Assembly: GCF_008802365.1 (NCBI RefSeq)
Contig: NZ_VZQZ01000002.1
Coordinates: 210,362-274,361, forward strand
Direction of reading: 5' to 3'
Source of the DNA: Oryzomonas japonica
GTDB lineage: Bacteria > Desulfobacterota > Desulfuromonadia > Geobacterales > Pseudopelobacteraceae
Length of the DNA stretch: 64,000 nt
Both the position numbers and the translations under genes were made by a program. The notes under the pieces were generated by a model. The model had not been told where the DNA came from. It saw only the letters and a list, made by a program, of their open reading frames with translations, and did no database searches. Of the stretch, positions 54,322-63,493 are shown one piece after another. The first letter of the stretch is position 1; each line of letters opens with the position of its first letter.

Positions 54322-55740
54322 TCACCACTTCTGCTTCCGCTCGAAGGCCAGTATCTCCGGCAGATGGCGCAGGAATACCAGGATGCTGTGGGGCGATTTC
54401 CAGAGCATCTTCGTGTAGCCCCAGTGGATGCGGGTGCGATGGTAGAAACGACGGATGAATTCGTTGTAGAGCCTTTCCAGCTGTTCCTTGGTCATCCCCG
54501 CGGGCACGAAGACGAAGTTCATGCAGTTCATCAGTTCCCAGTTTTCGTCGAATTCCCCCTGCTCGCGAATGGTCTTGTAGATCGGCGCACCGGGGAAAGG
54601 GGTGAATTTTGTGACGTTGATCTCTTCCAGCGGCAGGGAGAGGGCGTAGTCGATGGTGCGGCGGATGGCGGCCTCGTCCTCCCCCGGCAGGCCGATCATG
54701 AAGAGCCCCTTGACCCGCATGCCCGCCTTCTTGACCATCTGCAGTTTTTTACCCACCTCGTCCAGGCCGTAGAATTTGCGATGCTTCTTGAGTACCTCCG
54801 GGTCGCCCGATTCGATGCCGAAATTGACCTGCCAGCAGCCGGAACGCTTGAGCAGCCCCAGGAGTTCCTCATCCACGTGCTCGAGCCGGGCTATGCAGTT
54901 GTAGGTCACCTTGAGCCGCCTCTTTGCCTTCAGGTCGCAGAATTCCGCTACCCGCTTGCGGTCGAAGGTGAACAGGTCGTCGTAGAAAAAAACGTGGCGG
55001 ATGCCGTAGTCACGGTTGAGCATGGCCACGTGCTCGACGATGTATTCGGGTGAGTTGAAGCGGAAACCGCGGGAGAAGACCGAACGGTCGCAGTAGGAAC
55101 AGGCATAGGGACAGCCGCGGCTGGAGATGATGCTCGTGTTGGGGGCCGTGGGAAAGCTGAACAGCGGCAGGGTGTAGCGTTCGGGAAAGCCGGGCAGCAG
55201 ATGGTAGGCGGGGAAGGGGAGGTCGTCAAGGTTGGCGATCAGTTCACGCTGGCTGGTGAATACACCTTTGCCGTCGCGGCGGAAAGCGATGCCGGGCAGG
55301 GACTCCACACCCTTGAAACCGGCCTGGGCCAACTCCAGCATGGTCTGTTCCCCCTCGCCGATCACCAGGTAATCGATGGCCGGGAAGTCGTCCAGGAGCG
55401 GCGCGCCCATGGTGCAGGGGTGGGCGCCGCCGAAGACCGTGACGATCCGGGCGTCCCGCTCCTTGATGGCGCTGGCGATGCGGTATCCCTCCCGGAAGGC
55501 GGAGGTGGTGGTGGAAAAGCCCACCGCGTCGGGGCGGCGGCGGATGACCTCATCGGCCAGGTCGTCAACCCCCAGGGGCGTTGCATAACAGTCGATGATC
55601 TCGACTTCGATGCCGTGGCGCTCGAGCCAGGCGGCGATACTCATGATCCCCAGGGGGGGCATGATGTTGAAGATGGTGGTGATGTCCTGCACGCCCGGCA
55701 TGAAGTTGCTGCCGTGGGGGTGGATGAAGATTACTTTCAC
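54322..55740 (-). CDS. B12-binding-type radical SAM protein E
   Basis: The 472 residues have a B12-binding-type domain (IMPPLGIMSIAAWLERHGIEVEIIDC, TVFGGAHPCTMGAPLLDDFPAIDYLVIGEGE) and cluster cysteines 210, 214 and 217 (SSRGCPYACSYC). The C-terminus has KFTPFPGAPIYKTIREQGEF. It is the sixth radical SAM enzyme in 27 kb. Its ATG overlaps the stop of the cupredoxin gene, so their translation is coupled. It may act in the same lipid programme as A to D or in a separate modification. Confidence 0.87.
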   Translation of the reverse strand: MKVIFIHPHGSNFMPGVQDITTIFNIMPPLGIMSIAAWLERHGIEVEIIDCYATPLGVDDLADEVIRRRPDAVGFSTTTSAFREGYRIASAIKERDARIVTVFGGAHPCTMGAPLLDDFPAIDYLVIGEGEQTMLELAQAGFKGVESLPGIAFRRDGKGVFTSQRELIANLDDLPFPAYHLLPGFPERYTLPLFSFPTAPNTSIISSRGCPYACSYCDRSVFSRGFRFNSPEYIVEHVAMLNRDYGIRHVFFYDDLFTFDRKRVAEFCDLKAKRRLKVTYNCIARLEHVDEELLGLLKRSGCWQVNFGIESGDPEVLKKHRKFYGLDEVGKKLQMVKKAGMRVKGLFMIGLPGEDEAAIRRTIDYALSLPLEEINVTKFTPFPGAPIYKTIREQGEFDENWELMNCMNFVFVPAGMTKEQLERLYNEFIRRFYHRTRIHWGYTKMLWKSPHSILVFLRHLPEILAFERKQKW

Positions 55741-56135
55741 TCAACGACCTCCAGGATGCCTTCCATTCCCTTGTCGCGATGGCTGGCAAGGAACGGCGGC
55801 TTTTTGTCGCAGTAGAACGGATAGCTGCCCACCTTGGTGGGGGTGAAGGCGATGACCTTCGGGTCGCGGGAAAGCGATACATTTACTTTGATGCTGGCCT
55901 CAGGGGCATCGATGACGATGGTGTGGGGGATGACCCAGCCATCCTTGCGCACCAGCATCTCCACCGGCTGATTGATCTTGACCACGATGTGGCGGGGTTT
56001 GAAGAAATAGTCACCCCCCAGCACCTCCACCCTTTGGACGCCATCCTTGTCCATGGGCACGATGAACGGGGTATCATCGGCATAAATGGCTGCCCCGGCA
56101 AGCAAGAACATCAGGCTGACAATAATTGTTTTCAT
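55737..56135 (-). CDS. Exported cupredoxin-like copper protein
   Basis: The 132-residue protein has a signal peptide (IIVSLMFLLAGAAIYA) and cupredoxin ligands His71 (IPHTIVI), Cys109, His119 and Met124 (FYCDKKPPFLASHRDKGMEG). This fits a type 1 copper site in the periplasm. Start at 56135, where AAGGAGG lies about 8 bases upstream. Coupling to a radical SAM gene is unusual. An electron-transfer role is inferred. Confidence 0.83.
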   Translation of the reverse strand: MKTIIVSLMFLLAGAAIYADDTPFIVPMDKDGVQRVEVLGGDYFFKPRHIVVKINQPVEMLVRKDGWVIPHTIVIDAPEASIKVNVSLSRDPKVIAFTPTKVGSYPFYCDKKPPFLASHRDKGMEGILEVVE

Positions 56136-56285
56136 GGCGTATACCTCCTTGCGCACCCTCACTTCGCTCGGCCCGGAACAGGCAAAGCATTAACCGTGCG
56201 CTATTATTTTATAGACTAGCATAGCCGGCCACAAATTCCATGCATTTATTGGCCAAAACGCGTCGTGAAAAGCGGTACTCCTCCT

Positions 56286-56336
56286 TTGACAATTGCGGCA
56301 AAATAGGCCATAGTCTAGCGGTTCATACCGGTATGA
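56286..56336 (+). promoter_or_regulatory. ruvB promoter with downstream palindrome
   Basis: Perfect TTGACA (56286-56291), 17-base spacer, CATAGT (56109+5 form at 56309-56314). Just downstream lies the perfect 14-bp palindrome TCATACCGGTATGA (56323-56336), 16 bases before the ruvB ATG. A repressor bound there would block transcription. SOS control is possible but not shown. Confidence 0.5.
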
Positions 56337-56352
56337 TAACAGCGGAGTAGCA

Positions 56353-57372
56353 ATGCAGCAACGCGCCATAACACCCGAAAAAAGCGACGATGATCTCCAG
56401 TTCGATGCCACCCTGCGGCCCCGCGCCTTGTCGGACTACATCGGCCAGGAAAAGATCAAGGGCAACCTGCGCCTGTTCATCGATGCCGCAAAGGGCAGGG
56501 GCGAGGCGTTGGACCATGTCCTGCTCTACGGCCCTCCCGGCCTCGGTAAGACCACTCTGGCCAATATCGTGGCCTGTGAGATGGGGGTCAACATCAAGTC
56601 CACCTCCGGACCGGTCATCGAGCGCCCCGGCGACCTGGCGGCCATCCTGACCAACCTGGAACCCCACGACGTGCTCTTCATCGACGAGATCCACCGGCTG
56701 TCCCATGTGGTGGAGGAGATCCTCTACCCGGCCATGGAGGATTTCCAGCTGGACATCATCATCGGTCAGGGGCCGAGCGCCCGCAGCATCAAGCTCGATC
56801 TGCCCCGTTTCACCCTGGTGGGAGCCACCACCAGGGCCGGTTTGCTCTCCTCACCGCTGCGCGACCGCTTTGGCGTGATCTCGCGCCTGGAGTTCTACAC
56901 CGAACCGGAACTGGCCACCATCATCAGCCGTTCCTCCCATATCCTGGGTATGGAGATCGAATCCCAGGGCGCCGTCGAGCTTGCCCGGCGCAGCCGCGGC
57001 ACCCCCCGCATCGCCAACCGCCTCCTGCGGCGGGTACGGGATTTTGCCCAGGTGCGGGCCAACGGCGTCATCACCCGAACGGTTGTTCAGGATACGCTCA
57101 AATTACTGGAAATCGATGAGATGGGCTTTGACCAGATGGACCGCATGATCCTGCTGACGATCATCGACAAGTTCACCGGCGGCCCGGTGGGGCTGGATAC
57201 CATCGCTGCGGCCATCGGCGAGGAGAGCGACACTATCGAGGATGTGTACGAACCGTTTTTGATCCAAAACGGCTTCCTGAACCGCACCCCGCGTGGCCGG
57301 GTCGCCACCCGCGCCGCCTATCTGCACTTCGACCGCATAGCGCCCGAGTCACCCCAGGGGAACCTATTCTGA
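56353..57372 (+). CDS. ruvB: Holliday junction branch-migration helicase RuvB
   Basis: The 339-residue AAA+ motor has Walker [12 protein letters not shown] at 60-70, Walker [24 protein letters not shown], sensor [18 protein letters not shown] and the winged-helix C-terminus ending in [15 protein letters not shown]. RuvA and RuvC, usual operon partners, are not adjacent. Two bases separate it from the Hda-like gene. Confidence 0.97.
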   Translation: MQQRAITPEKSDDDLQFDATLRPRALSDYIGQEKIKGNLRLFIDAAKGRGEALDHVLLYGPPGLGKTTLANIVACEMGVNIKSTSGPVIERPGDLAAILTNLEPHDVLFIDEIHRLSHVVEEILYPAMEDFQLDIIIGQGPSARSIKLDLPRFTLVGATTRAGLLSSPLRDRFGVISRLEFYTEPELATIISRSSHILGMEIESQGAVELARRSRGTPRIANRLLRRVRDFAQVRANGVITRTVVQDTLKLLEIDEMGFDQMDRMILLTIIDKFTGGPVGLDTIAAAIGEESDTIEDVYEPFLIQNGFLNRTPRGRVATRAAYLHFDRIAPESPQGNLF

Positions 57373-57374
57373 CC

Positions 57375-58085
57375 ATGCAGCAGTTTTTCGATTTTCCCAT
57401 AACCCCCGCATACAGCTTCGACAGCTTCGTCGTCTGTGACGGCAATGCCGCGGCGCTCCAATTCGCCCGGCGCATAGCCGACAGTTCCGATGCCGAGAAC
57501 CTGCTCTACCTGCACGGTCCGGCCGGTTCCGGCAAGACGCATTTGCTCCAATCCATAGCCCATTCCCTGTGTCCCGCTGAAACCGCCTGCTACCTGTCGT
57601 GCCGCGACCGCTTTTCCGCCCAGGAGCTGGTTGCGCACTTTAACGGAGCCTCGGCCCTCGTGGTGGACGACCTGCACCTGCTCCCAGACGAAGCCTCCCT
57701 GCGGGCCGCCCTGTGGCAGGTGTTCAACGACTTCTACGCCAGCGGCAGGAAAGTTGCCCTGGCCGGTCTTCTGCCGCCGCGGGAACTGCCGCACCTGGAC
57801 GACCACCTGATCTCGCGTCTCTTGTGGGGGCTGGTCGCCCGCGTGGATGCCTCCGACGACCACTCCCGGCGCATGATCCTGAAAAAGATCGCCGATGACC
57901 GCCAGGTGCGGGTGCCGGACGATGTGGTCGATTATATCCTGATGACCGCCAGTCGCGAGGTCGGCGCCCTGATCGAGACCTTTGAGGCGCTTTTCCGGCT
58001 TTCCATGGCCGAACAGCGCCGCATCACCTTGCCGCTGGCCCGTCAATCCCGTGAACAGATGGTGAGCCGGGGGGCAACCCCATGA
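57375..58085 (+). CDS. Hda-like DnaA paralogue (AAA+ domain only)
   Basis: The 236 residues match the DnaA AAA+ core: FDSFVVCDGNAAALQFA, Walker A GPAGSGKTHLLQSI near 51, Walker B LVVDDLHLL and sensor AGLLPPRELPHLDDHLISRLLWGLV. The C-terminal DNA-binding domain of DnaA is absent. Hda inactivates DnaA after initiation with the sliding clamp. A clamp-binding motif is not obvious at the N-terminus (QQFFDFPI is a candidate). The stop overlaps the next ATG. Confidence 0.87.
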   Translation: MQQFFDFPITPAYSFDSFVVCDGNAAALQFARRIADSSDAENLLYLHGPAGSGKTHLLQSIAHSLCPAETACYLSCRDRFSAQELVAHFNGASALVVDDLHLLPDEASLRAALWQVFNDFYASGRKVALAGLLPPRELPHLDDHLISRLLWGLVARVDASDDHSRRMILKKIADDRQVRVPDDVVDYILMTASREVGALIETFEALFRLSMAEQRRITLPLARQSREQMVSRGATP

Positions 58086-59410
58086 CGCCTCCCTTCCATA
58101 ATCGTTTGAAGACCCCGGAAGAGGTCGAACTTGAACGCAAACAGCGTGAAGCAAAACGCTATCAACTGGAACTGAACGACTGGGAACGGATGTTTTCCGG
58201 CCTTAAAGCCGAGATCCGCACCTTTGAGCAGCTCTACGAGGATACCGTGGGCGGTCGGATCACCGTTCTGGAAGAGCTGGAATGGCAGCTCAATGGCATC
58301 CTCGGCACGGAAAAGGCACCTCCCCGCCAGGAAGAGTCGCCGGACGAGCAGACGTTCAGCCATTTTCAACGCACGACCGACCTGCTGGACGATGAAGATG
58401 AGGGACCACCCGACACCTCCTCCATGAACATCAAGTCGCTCTATCGCGGGGTCGCCAAGGCGGTGCATCCCGACCTGGCCTCGGACGAGGCGGACCGCCT
58501 GCGGCGCCAGGAGTTGATGGCGGTTGCCAACCAAGCCTACGAATCGGGCGACCGCAAGTGCCTTGAAGAACTTTTTTGGGACTGGGAGGTGGGGACCGGA
58601 ACCGTTTCAGGCAAGGACGTCGCCTCGGAACTGGTGCGGGTCATCCGCCAGATCGCCCGGCTCCAGCAGAATATCCACGCCGTCATCCTCCAGATCGACG
58701 AATTGAAGCAGACGGACATCTATCGCTTCAAACTGCGGGTGGCCGAGGCCCAGGCCGATGGCATCGATCTCCTGGCCGAAATGGTCGCCAAAGCGGACGA
58801 GGATATCGCCCAACTGCGCAAACGGCTTTCGGTGCTGCGGGGGGAGGACGTGACCGAACCCCAAAACTCTCCCCATGTGAAAACGCGGGTCATCCGCTTT
58901 CCTGCGGACAAGAGCTACGGCACGCTCTATGTGCGCAACATAGGCTCGACGGACTACCGCGACTGGCAATGGCTGGGGAGCGCGCGGGGCATTAAGGAAG
59001 TGTTTCTGGGCAAAGGGGTGCGACTGGACGTCAAGGGGATAGACGGCAACGGGCTGGATTTTCTGGACAGTATGCAGCCGGAGGATCTGCAAGCCCTCTT
59101 TCTGAACGATATCGACGACAGCGCCCTGCCGCATGTGACGCACCTTACGGGACTCCAGGAGTTGTGTCTTTCGAACACCGCCATCAGCGAGGACGGTCTT
59201 GCGCAGCTCACCTCGCTCGGCGAGTTGCAGCGCGTCTACATCTATCACACCGCGGTCGGCGACCAGGGGCTCCACAAACTGACCGGCCTCCCGGGGCTGA
59301 AATGGCTGACCTGCAGCGGCACCATGATCAGCGAAGAAGGCTTGAACCGTTTCCGGCAGGCAATGCCCGGTTGCAAGGTTGTTAACTTCAAGTGGCGTTA
59401 CGACAAATAG
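58082..59410 (+). CDS. Divergent J-domain protein with C-terminal leucine-rich repeats
   Basis: The 442-residue cytoplasmic protein has a basic, helical N-terminus (about 1-95). A J-domain-like segment at about 117-160 contains the HPD tripeptide (LYRGVAKAVHPDLASDEADRLRRQELMAVANQAY). A coiled coil follows at about 185-255. The C-terminus has leucine-rich repeats (LQALFLNDIDDSALPHVTHLTGLQELCLSNTAISEDGL). HPD suggests cooperation with a DnaK chaperone. The LRR part may select a client. It is coupled to the Hda-like gene. I know no characterised protein with this order. Confidence 0.72.
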   Translation: MTPPFHNRLKTPEEVELERKQREAKRYQLELNDWERMFSGLKAEIRTFEQLYEDTVGGRITVLEELEWQLNGILGTEKAPPRQEESPDEQTFSHFQRTTDLLDDEDEGPPDTSSMNIKSLYRGVAKAVHPDLASDEADRLRRQELMAVANQAYESGDRKCLEELFWDWEVGTGTVSGKDVASELVRVIRQIARLQQNIHAVILQIDELKQTDIYRFKLRVAEAQADGIDLLAEMVAKADEDIAQLRKRLSVLRGEDVTEPQNSPHVKTRVIRFPADKSYGTLYVRNIGSTDYRDWQWLGSARGIKEVFLGKGVRLDVKGIDGNGLDFLDSMQPEDLQALFLNDIDDSALPHVTHLTGLQELCLSNTAISEDGLAQLTSLGELQRVYIYHTAVGDQGLHKLTGLPGLKWLTCSGTMISEEGLNRFRQAMPGCKVVNFKWRYDK

Positions 59411-59541
59411 GGCTGTGATGACGTTATAATTTTGCCGGCCATCCGTTTTGGTAACGTATTTGCGTGTGCTCCCCCTTCCCATTTCCCTCACGCTGTTGTA
59501 GTATGCACGCCCCCCAAAAACACAAAAGAACAGGAAACAAT

Positions 59542-61833
59542 ATGCCCGTCAGCAAGGATCAGCTTACTACGATCATTCGCGCAATCATTGAAGAAACCTC
59601 CCTCACACCACAGCAGGTCGCAAACACCGTTGAACTCCTGCAAGAGGGGGCCACGGTCCCCTTCATCGCCCGTTACCGCAAGGAACACACCGGTGAACTG
59701 GATGAGGTTCAAATCCGTGCCATAGAAGAGCGCTTCGCCTATTTCTGCGAGCTTGAGGAACGCAAGCAGACGATCCTCAACTCCATAGAGGAACAAGGAA
59801 AGTTGACCCCGGAACTGCGGGAACGGATCGAGGCCACACGCCAGAAGACCGAACTGGAGGATCTCTACCTCCCCTACAAGCCCAAACGGCGCACCAAGGC
59901 CACCATTGCCCGCGAACGGGGACTGGAACCTCTGGCCGACCTGATGGCCGCCCAAGGGGCGACCGTCGGAACGCCGGAGGATGCGGCCCAGGCCTATGTG
60001 GACCCCGACAAGGGGGTGCCTGACGCGGCCGCCGCCCTGGAAGGCGCCGGGCATATCCTGGCCGAACGCCTGTCCGACGACGCCGATGCCCGGGCCATGG
60101 TGCGGCGCTTGACCTGGGAACAGGGGGTGTTCAACTCGCGGGTGGCCGCCGACAAGAAGGATCAGGTCACCAAGTTCGAGATGTATTACGACTATCAGGA
60201 ACCGTTGAAAGCGATTCCCTCCCACCGCATGCTGGCCATGCGCCGCGGCGAGAAGGAAGAGGTACTCTTCCTGACCGTCACGGCGCCGCTGGAGCAGATC
60301 CTGGCCGGTCTGAAGTCCCGCCTGATCACTGCCGACAGTATTTTTAGCCCGCTTCTGGAGGGGGTGGCCGAAGACGCCTACAAACGCCTGATCGCCCCCT
60401 CCATTGAGGTGGAACTGCGCCTGGAGGCCAAGAATCTGGCTGACGAGGTGGCCATCCGGGTTTTCGGCGGCAATCTGCGCAACCTGCTACTGGCGCCCCC
60501 GGCCGGCGGCAAGCGGGTGCTGGGTATCGACCCGGGGCTGCGCACCGGGTCTAAGTTGGCTGCGGTGGACGGCACCGGGCGTTTTCTGGAACATGTCACC
60601 ATCTACCCCCATACCGGGGCGGCGCGGGTACCCCAAGCCCGGCAGGATCTGCTGCGTCTGGTGGGGGCGCACGCCATCGAGATGATCGCCATCGGCAACG
60701 GTACGGCCGGTCGCGAGATGGAGCTGTTTACCAAGGAAACGCTGGCAGAGGCGGGCCGGCACGTACCGGTGGTGATGGTCAGCGAGGCGGGGGCCAGCGT
60801 CTATTCGGCCTCGGATATCGCACGGGAGGAGTTCCCCGACCTGGACCTGACGGTGCGGGGCGCCATCTCCATTGCCCGGCGACTCCAGGACCCCCTGGCC
60901 GAATTGGTCAAGATCGACCCCAAGAGTATCGGCGTGGGGCAGTACCAGCACGACGTGAACCAGACCATGCTGAAGAAGGCCCTGGACGATGTTGTGGAGT
61001 CGTGCGTCAACTACGTCGGGGTGGACCTGAACACCGCCTCCTGGGCGCTGCTCTCCTACGTCTCCGGCGTGGGGCCGGCCCTGGCCAAGGCGATTGTCGG
61101 TTTTCGAGACCGGCAGGGAGCCTTCCCGTCCCGCAAGGCACTCCTGGATGTGCCCCGCTTCGGGGCCAAGGCCTTCGAACAGGCTGCCGGCTTTCTCCGC
61201 ATCCGCAACGGCGTCCACCCCCTGGATAACACCGCGGTGCATCCCGAGCGCTATTCGCTGGTGAAGGCAATGGCCGCGGATCAGGGGGTAACCCTGGCCC
61301 AATTGGCGGCCGATCCTGCCCTTGTGGCCGGTATCGACCTGCGCCGCTACGTGAGCGACGGCGTCGGTATGCCGACCCTGCGGGATATTTTGGAGGAGTT
61401 GAAAAAGCCGGGCCGCGACCCGCGCAGCCAGTTTCAGACCGCCAGTTTTCGGGATGATATCCGGGAGATAACCGATCTTCAGGAAGGCATGATTCTGCAA
61501 GGGGTCGTGACCAACGTGACCGCCTTCGGCGCCTTTGTGGACATAGGCGTCCATCAGGACGGCCTGGTGCATGTCAGCCACCTGGCAAGCCGCTATGTCA
61601 AGGACCCCAACGACGCGGTCGCGGTAGGGCAGGTGGTCAAGGTCAAGGTGTTGTCGGCGGATGCGCAGCGCAAGCGGATCGCGCTTTCCATCAAGGAGGC
61701 CGAGGCGGGCGGGGGAAAACCAAAGCCCCAGCGCAGCCCAAAGCCGGAGGCGGTAACACAGGAAGTGAAAACGAAAACCGGCCTCGATCTCAGCGCCATG
61801 GAGAAGGCCGGTTTCCGTGTCAAGCGGAAGTAA
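59542..61833 (+). CDS. tex: Tex-family RNA-binding transcription accessory protein
   Basis: The 763-residue protein has all Tex parts: helical N-terminus (VANTVELLQEGATVPFIARYRKEHTGELDE), YqgF-like nuclease-fold domain (VLGIDPGLRTGSKLAAVD), helix-hairpin-helix region (LLSYVSGVGPALAKAIVGFRD) and a C-terminal S1 domain (GMILQGVVTNVTAFGAFVDIGVHQDGLVHVSHL). The start at ATG 59542 has AGGAAACA upstream. It binds RNA and affects transcription. Confidence 0.96.
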   Translation: MPVSKDQLTTIIRAIIEETSLTPQQVANTVELLQEGATVPFIARYRKEHTGELDEVQIRAIEERFAYFCELEERKQTILNSIEEQGKLTPELRERIEATRQKTELEDLYLPYKPKRRTKATIARERGLEPLADLMAAQGATVGTPEDAAQAYVDPDKGVPDAAAALEGAGHILAERLSDDADARAMVRRLTWEQGVFNSRVAADKKDQVTKFEMYYDYQEPLKAIPSHRMLAMRRGEKEEVLFLTVTAPLEQILAGLKSRLITADSIFSPLLEGVAEDAYKRLIAPSIEVELRLEAKNLADEVAIRVFGGNLRNLLLAPPAGGKRVLGIDPGLRTGSKLAAVDGTGRFLEHVTIYPHTGAARVPQARQDLLRLVGAHAIEMIAIGNGTAGREMELFTKETLAEAGRHVPVVMVSEAGASVYSASDIAREEFPDLDLTVRGAISIARRLQDPLAELVKIDPKSIGVGQYQHDVNQTMLKKALDDVVESCVNYVGVDLNTASWALLSYVSGVGPALAKAIVGFRDRQGAFPSRKALLDVPRFGAKAFEQAAGFLRIRNGVHPLDNTAVHPERYSLVKAMAADQGVTLAQLAADPALVAGIDLRRYVSDGVGMPTLRDILEELKKPGRDPRSQFQTASFRDDIREITDLQEGMILQGVVTNVTAFGAFVDIGVHQDGLVHVSHLASRYVKDPNDAVAVGQVVKVKVLSADAQRKRIALSIKEAEAGGGKPKPQRSPKPEAVTQEVKTKTGLDLSAMEKAGFRVKRK

Positions 61834-61872
61834 GGAATAATTCCAAGTTGCAACCAAAATCGCACTGATCTC

Positions 61873-61917
61873 AACCACCCCCAGCCCCTCCTGATTCAGG
61901 AAGGGGTGGAGGTGGTT
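61873..61917. terminator. Inverted repeat between tex and metG
   Basis: AACCACC at the left (61873-61879) and GGTGGTT at the right (61911-61917) frame a long imperfect stem that closes on CCTGATTCAGG. No T-run follows on the plus strand. It probably serves as a weak or protein-assisted boundary between the convergent genes. Confidence 0.45.
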
Positions 61918-61971
61918 AGGTATCAGCTTGAATGCTTTTGGGAATAAGTTTTTTGCTTTTCCTGCTGTGTT

Positions 61972-63492
61972 TTACCCCTCGATCCTCGGGAACAGGGCTT
62001 CGGTCTTGGTAATCACCGTCCCCTCCTTCAGCCCGCCCCAGGTCAAACCGACCAGTTCCTTCTCCTCCCCGCATCCCAGGCTATCAAGCGCCTTCTTCGC
62101 CGTGGCCGGCAGGAAGGCCGACAGGATGATATGTACGATGCGCTGGGACTCCAGGAGACAGTACATGACCGTAGCCAGCCGTTCCTTGAGTGCCGGGTCC
62201 TTGGCCAGGGTCCAGGGAGCCGATTCGTCGATGTACTTGTTGCCCGCCGAGATCACTTCCCAGATGGCCTGGAGCGCCTTGCTGAAGGCCAGGTCGTTCA
62301 TACAGGTTTCCATGGTGACGATCATCTCTTCGGTGCGCCGTTTCAGCGCCAGGTCGCTTACATTCAACTCCCCCGGGGCAGGCAGGATGCCGTTGAAATA
62401 CTTGACCGCCATGGCTGTTGACCTGCTGAGCAGGTTGCCCAGGTCGTTGGCCAGGTCGGAGTTGATCCGCTGGACCAGGGCGGGGTGGGAGAAGTCGCCG
62501 TCCAGGCCGAAAGGCACCTCGCGCAGCAGGAAATACCTGACCGCGTCCACGCCGTACTTGTCGATCAGCATGTTGGGCTCGACCACGTTTTGCAGACTCT
62601 TGCTCATCTTCTGGCCCTCGATGGTCCACCAGCCGTGGGCAAAGACCTTTTCCGGCAGGGGCAGACCGGCCGCCATCAGGAAGGTGGGCCAGTAAACGGC
62701 GTGGAAACGCAGGATGTCTTTGCCGATCAGGTGCACGTTGACCGGCCAGAAACGCTTGTAGTCTTCGGTCGCTTCGGGATAGCCCAAGGCCGTAATATAG
62801 TTGGTCAGGGCGTCAAACCAGACGTAGACGATATGCTTGTCGTTGCCCGGCACCGGGATGCCCCAGGTAAAGGTGGTACGCGACACCGACAGATCGCGCA
62901 GCCCCTCCTTGACGAAGGAGATGATCTCGTTGCGCTTGCTTTTGGGCTGGATGAAGTCGGGGTGGGAGTCGATATAGGCCAGAAGTTGGTCCTGGTACTT
63001 GCTCATGCGGAAGAAGTAGGACTCTTCCTTCAGTTTTTCCACCGGCCGGTTGCAGTCGGGACAGCGGCCGTCGATCAACTGGGTTTCGGTCCAGAAGGTT
63101 TCGCAGGGGGTGCAGTACCAGTCTTCGTACTCGCCCAGGTAGATGTCGCCTTTTTCGAGAAGATCCTTGAAGATATGGCTCACACCTTTTTTGTGGCGCT
63201 CCTGGGTGGTCCTGATGAAGTCGTTGTTGGAGATGCCCAGCCGTTCCCAGAGCGCCTGGAAACGCTTCACCACACGGTCGGCCAGTTCCAGGGGCGTTTC
63301 GCCGGCGGTTGTGGCGGCCTTTTCCACCTTTTGGCCGTGCTCATCGCTGCCGGTCAGAAAATAGACGTCGTATCCCATGAGGCGCTTGTAGCGGGCCAGG
63401 ACGTCGGCCGCCACCGTGGTGTAGGCGTGGCCGATGTGGGGTACGTCGTTGACGTAATATATGGGCGTGGTGAGGTAGAACGTAGGTTTCAT
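61972..63492 (-). CDS. metG: Methionyl-tRNA synthetase
   Basis: The 506-residue class I synthetase has PHIGHAYTTVAADVLARYKR (HIGH box), the zinc-binding CTPCETFWTETQLIDGRCPDC, WFDALTNYITALGYP and KMSKS in GQKMSKSLQNVVEP. The C-terminal tRNA-binding EMAP-like domain of some homologues is absent, giving the shorter form. The ATG at 63490-63492 lies 1 base after the ricT stop. The longer open frame upstream only runs through ricT in another phase. Confidence 0.96.
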   Translation of the reverse strand: MKPTFYLTTPIYYVNDVPHIGHAYTTVAADVLARYKRLMGYDVYFLTGSDEHGQKVEKAATTAGETPLELADRVVKRFQALWERLGISNNDFIRTTQERHKKGVSHIFKDLLEKGDIYLGEYEDWYCTPCETFWTETQLIDGRCPDCNRPVEKLKEESYFFRMSKYQDQLLAYIDSHPDFIQPKSKRNEIISFVKEGLRDLSVSRTTFTWGIPVPGNDKHIVYVWFDALTNYITALGYPEATEDYKRFWPVNVHLIGKDILRFHAVYWPTFLMAAGLPLPEKVFAHGWWTIEGQKMSKSLQNVVEPNMLIDKYGVDAVRYFLLREVPFGLDGDFSHPALVQRINSDLANDLGNLLSRSTAMAVKYFNGILPAPGELNVSDLALKRRTEEMIVTMETCMNDLAFSKALQAIWEVISAGNKYIDESAPWTLAKDPALKERLATVMYCLLESQRIVHIILSAFLPATAKKALDSLGCGEEKELVGLTWGGLKEGTVITKTEALFPRIEG

Positions 63493-63493
63493 G

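Noticed and set aside
56321..56340. LexA box at ruvB
   Set aside because: The palindrome TCATACCGGTATGA does not match the LexA motifs I know for this group well enough to name it.
60487..61878. 463-codon antisense frame over tex
   Set aside because: The tex reading is complete with all domains. The antisense product has no recognisable features.
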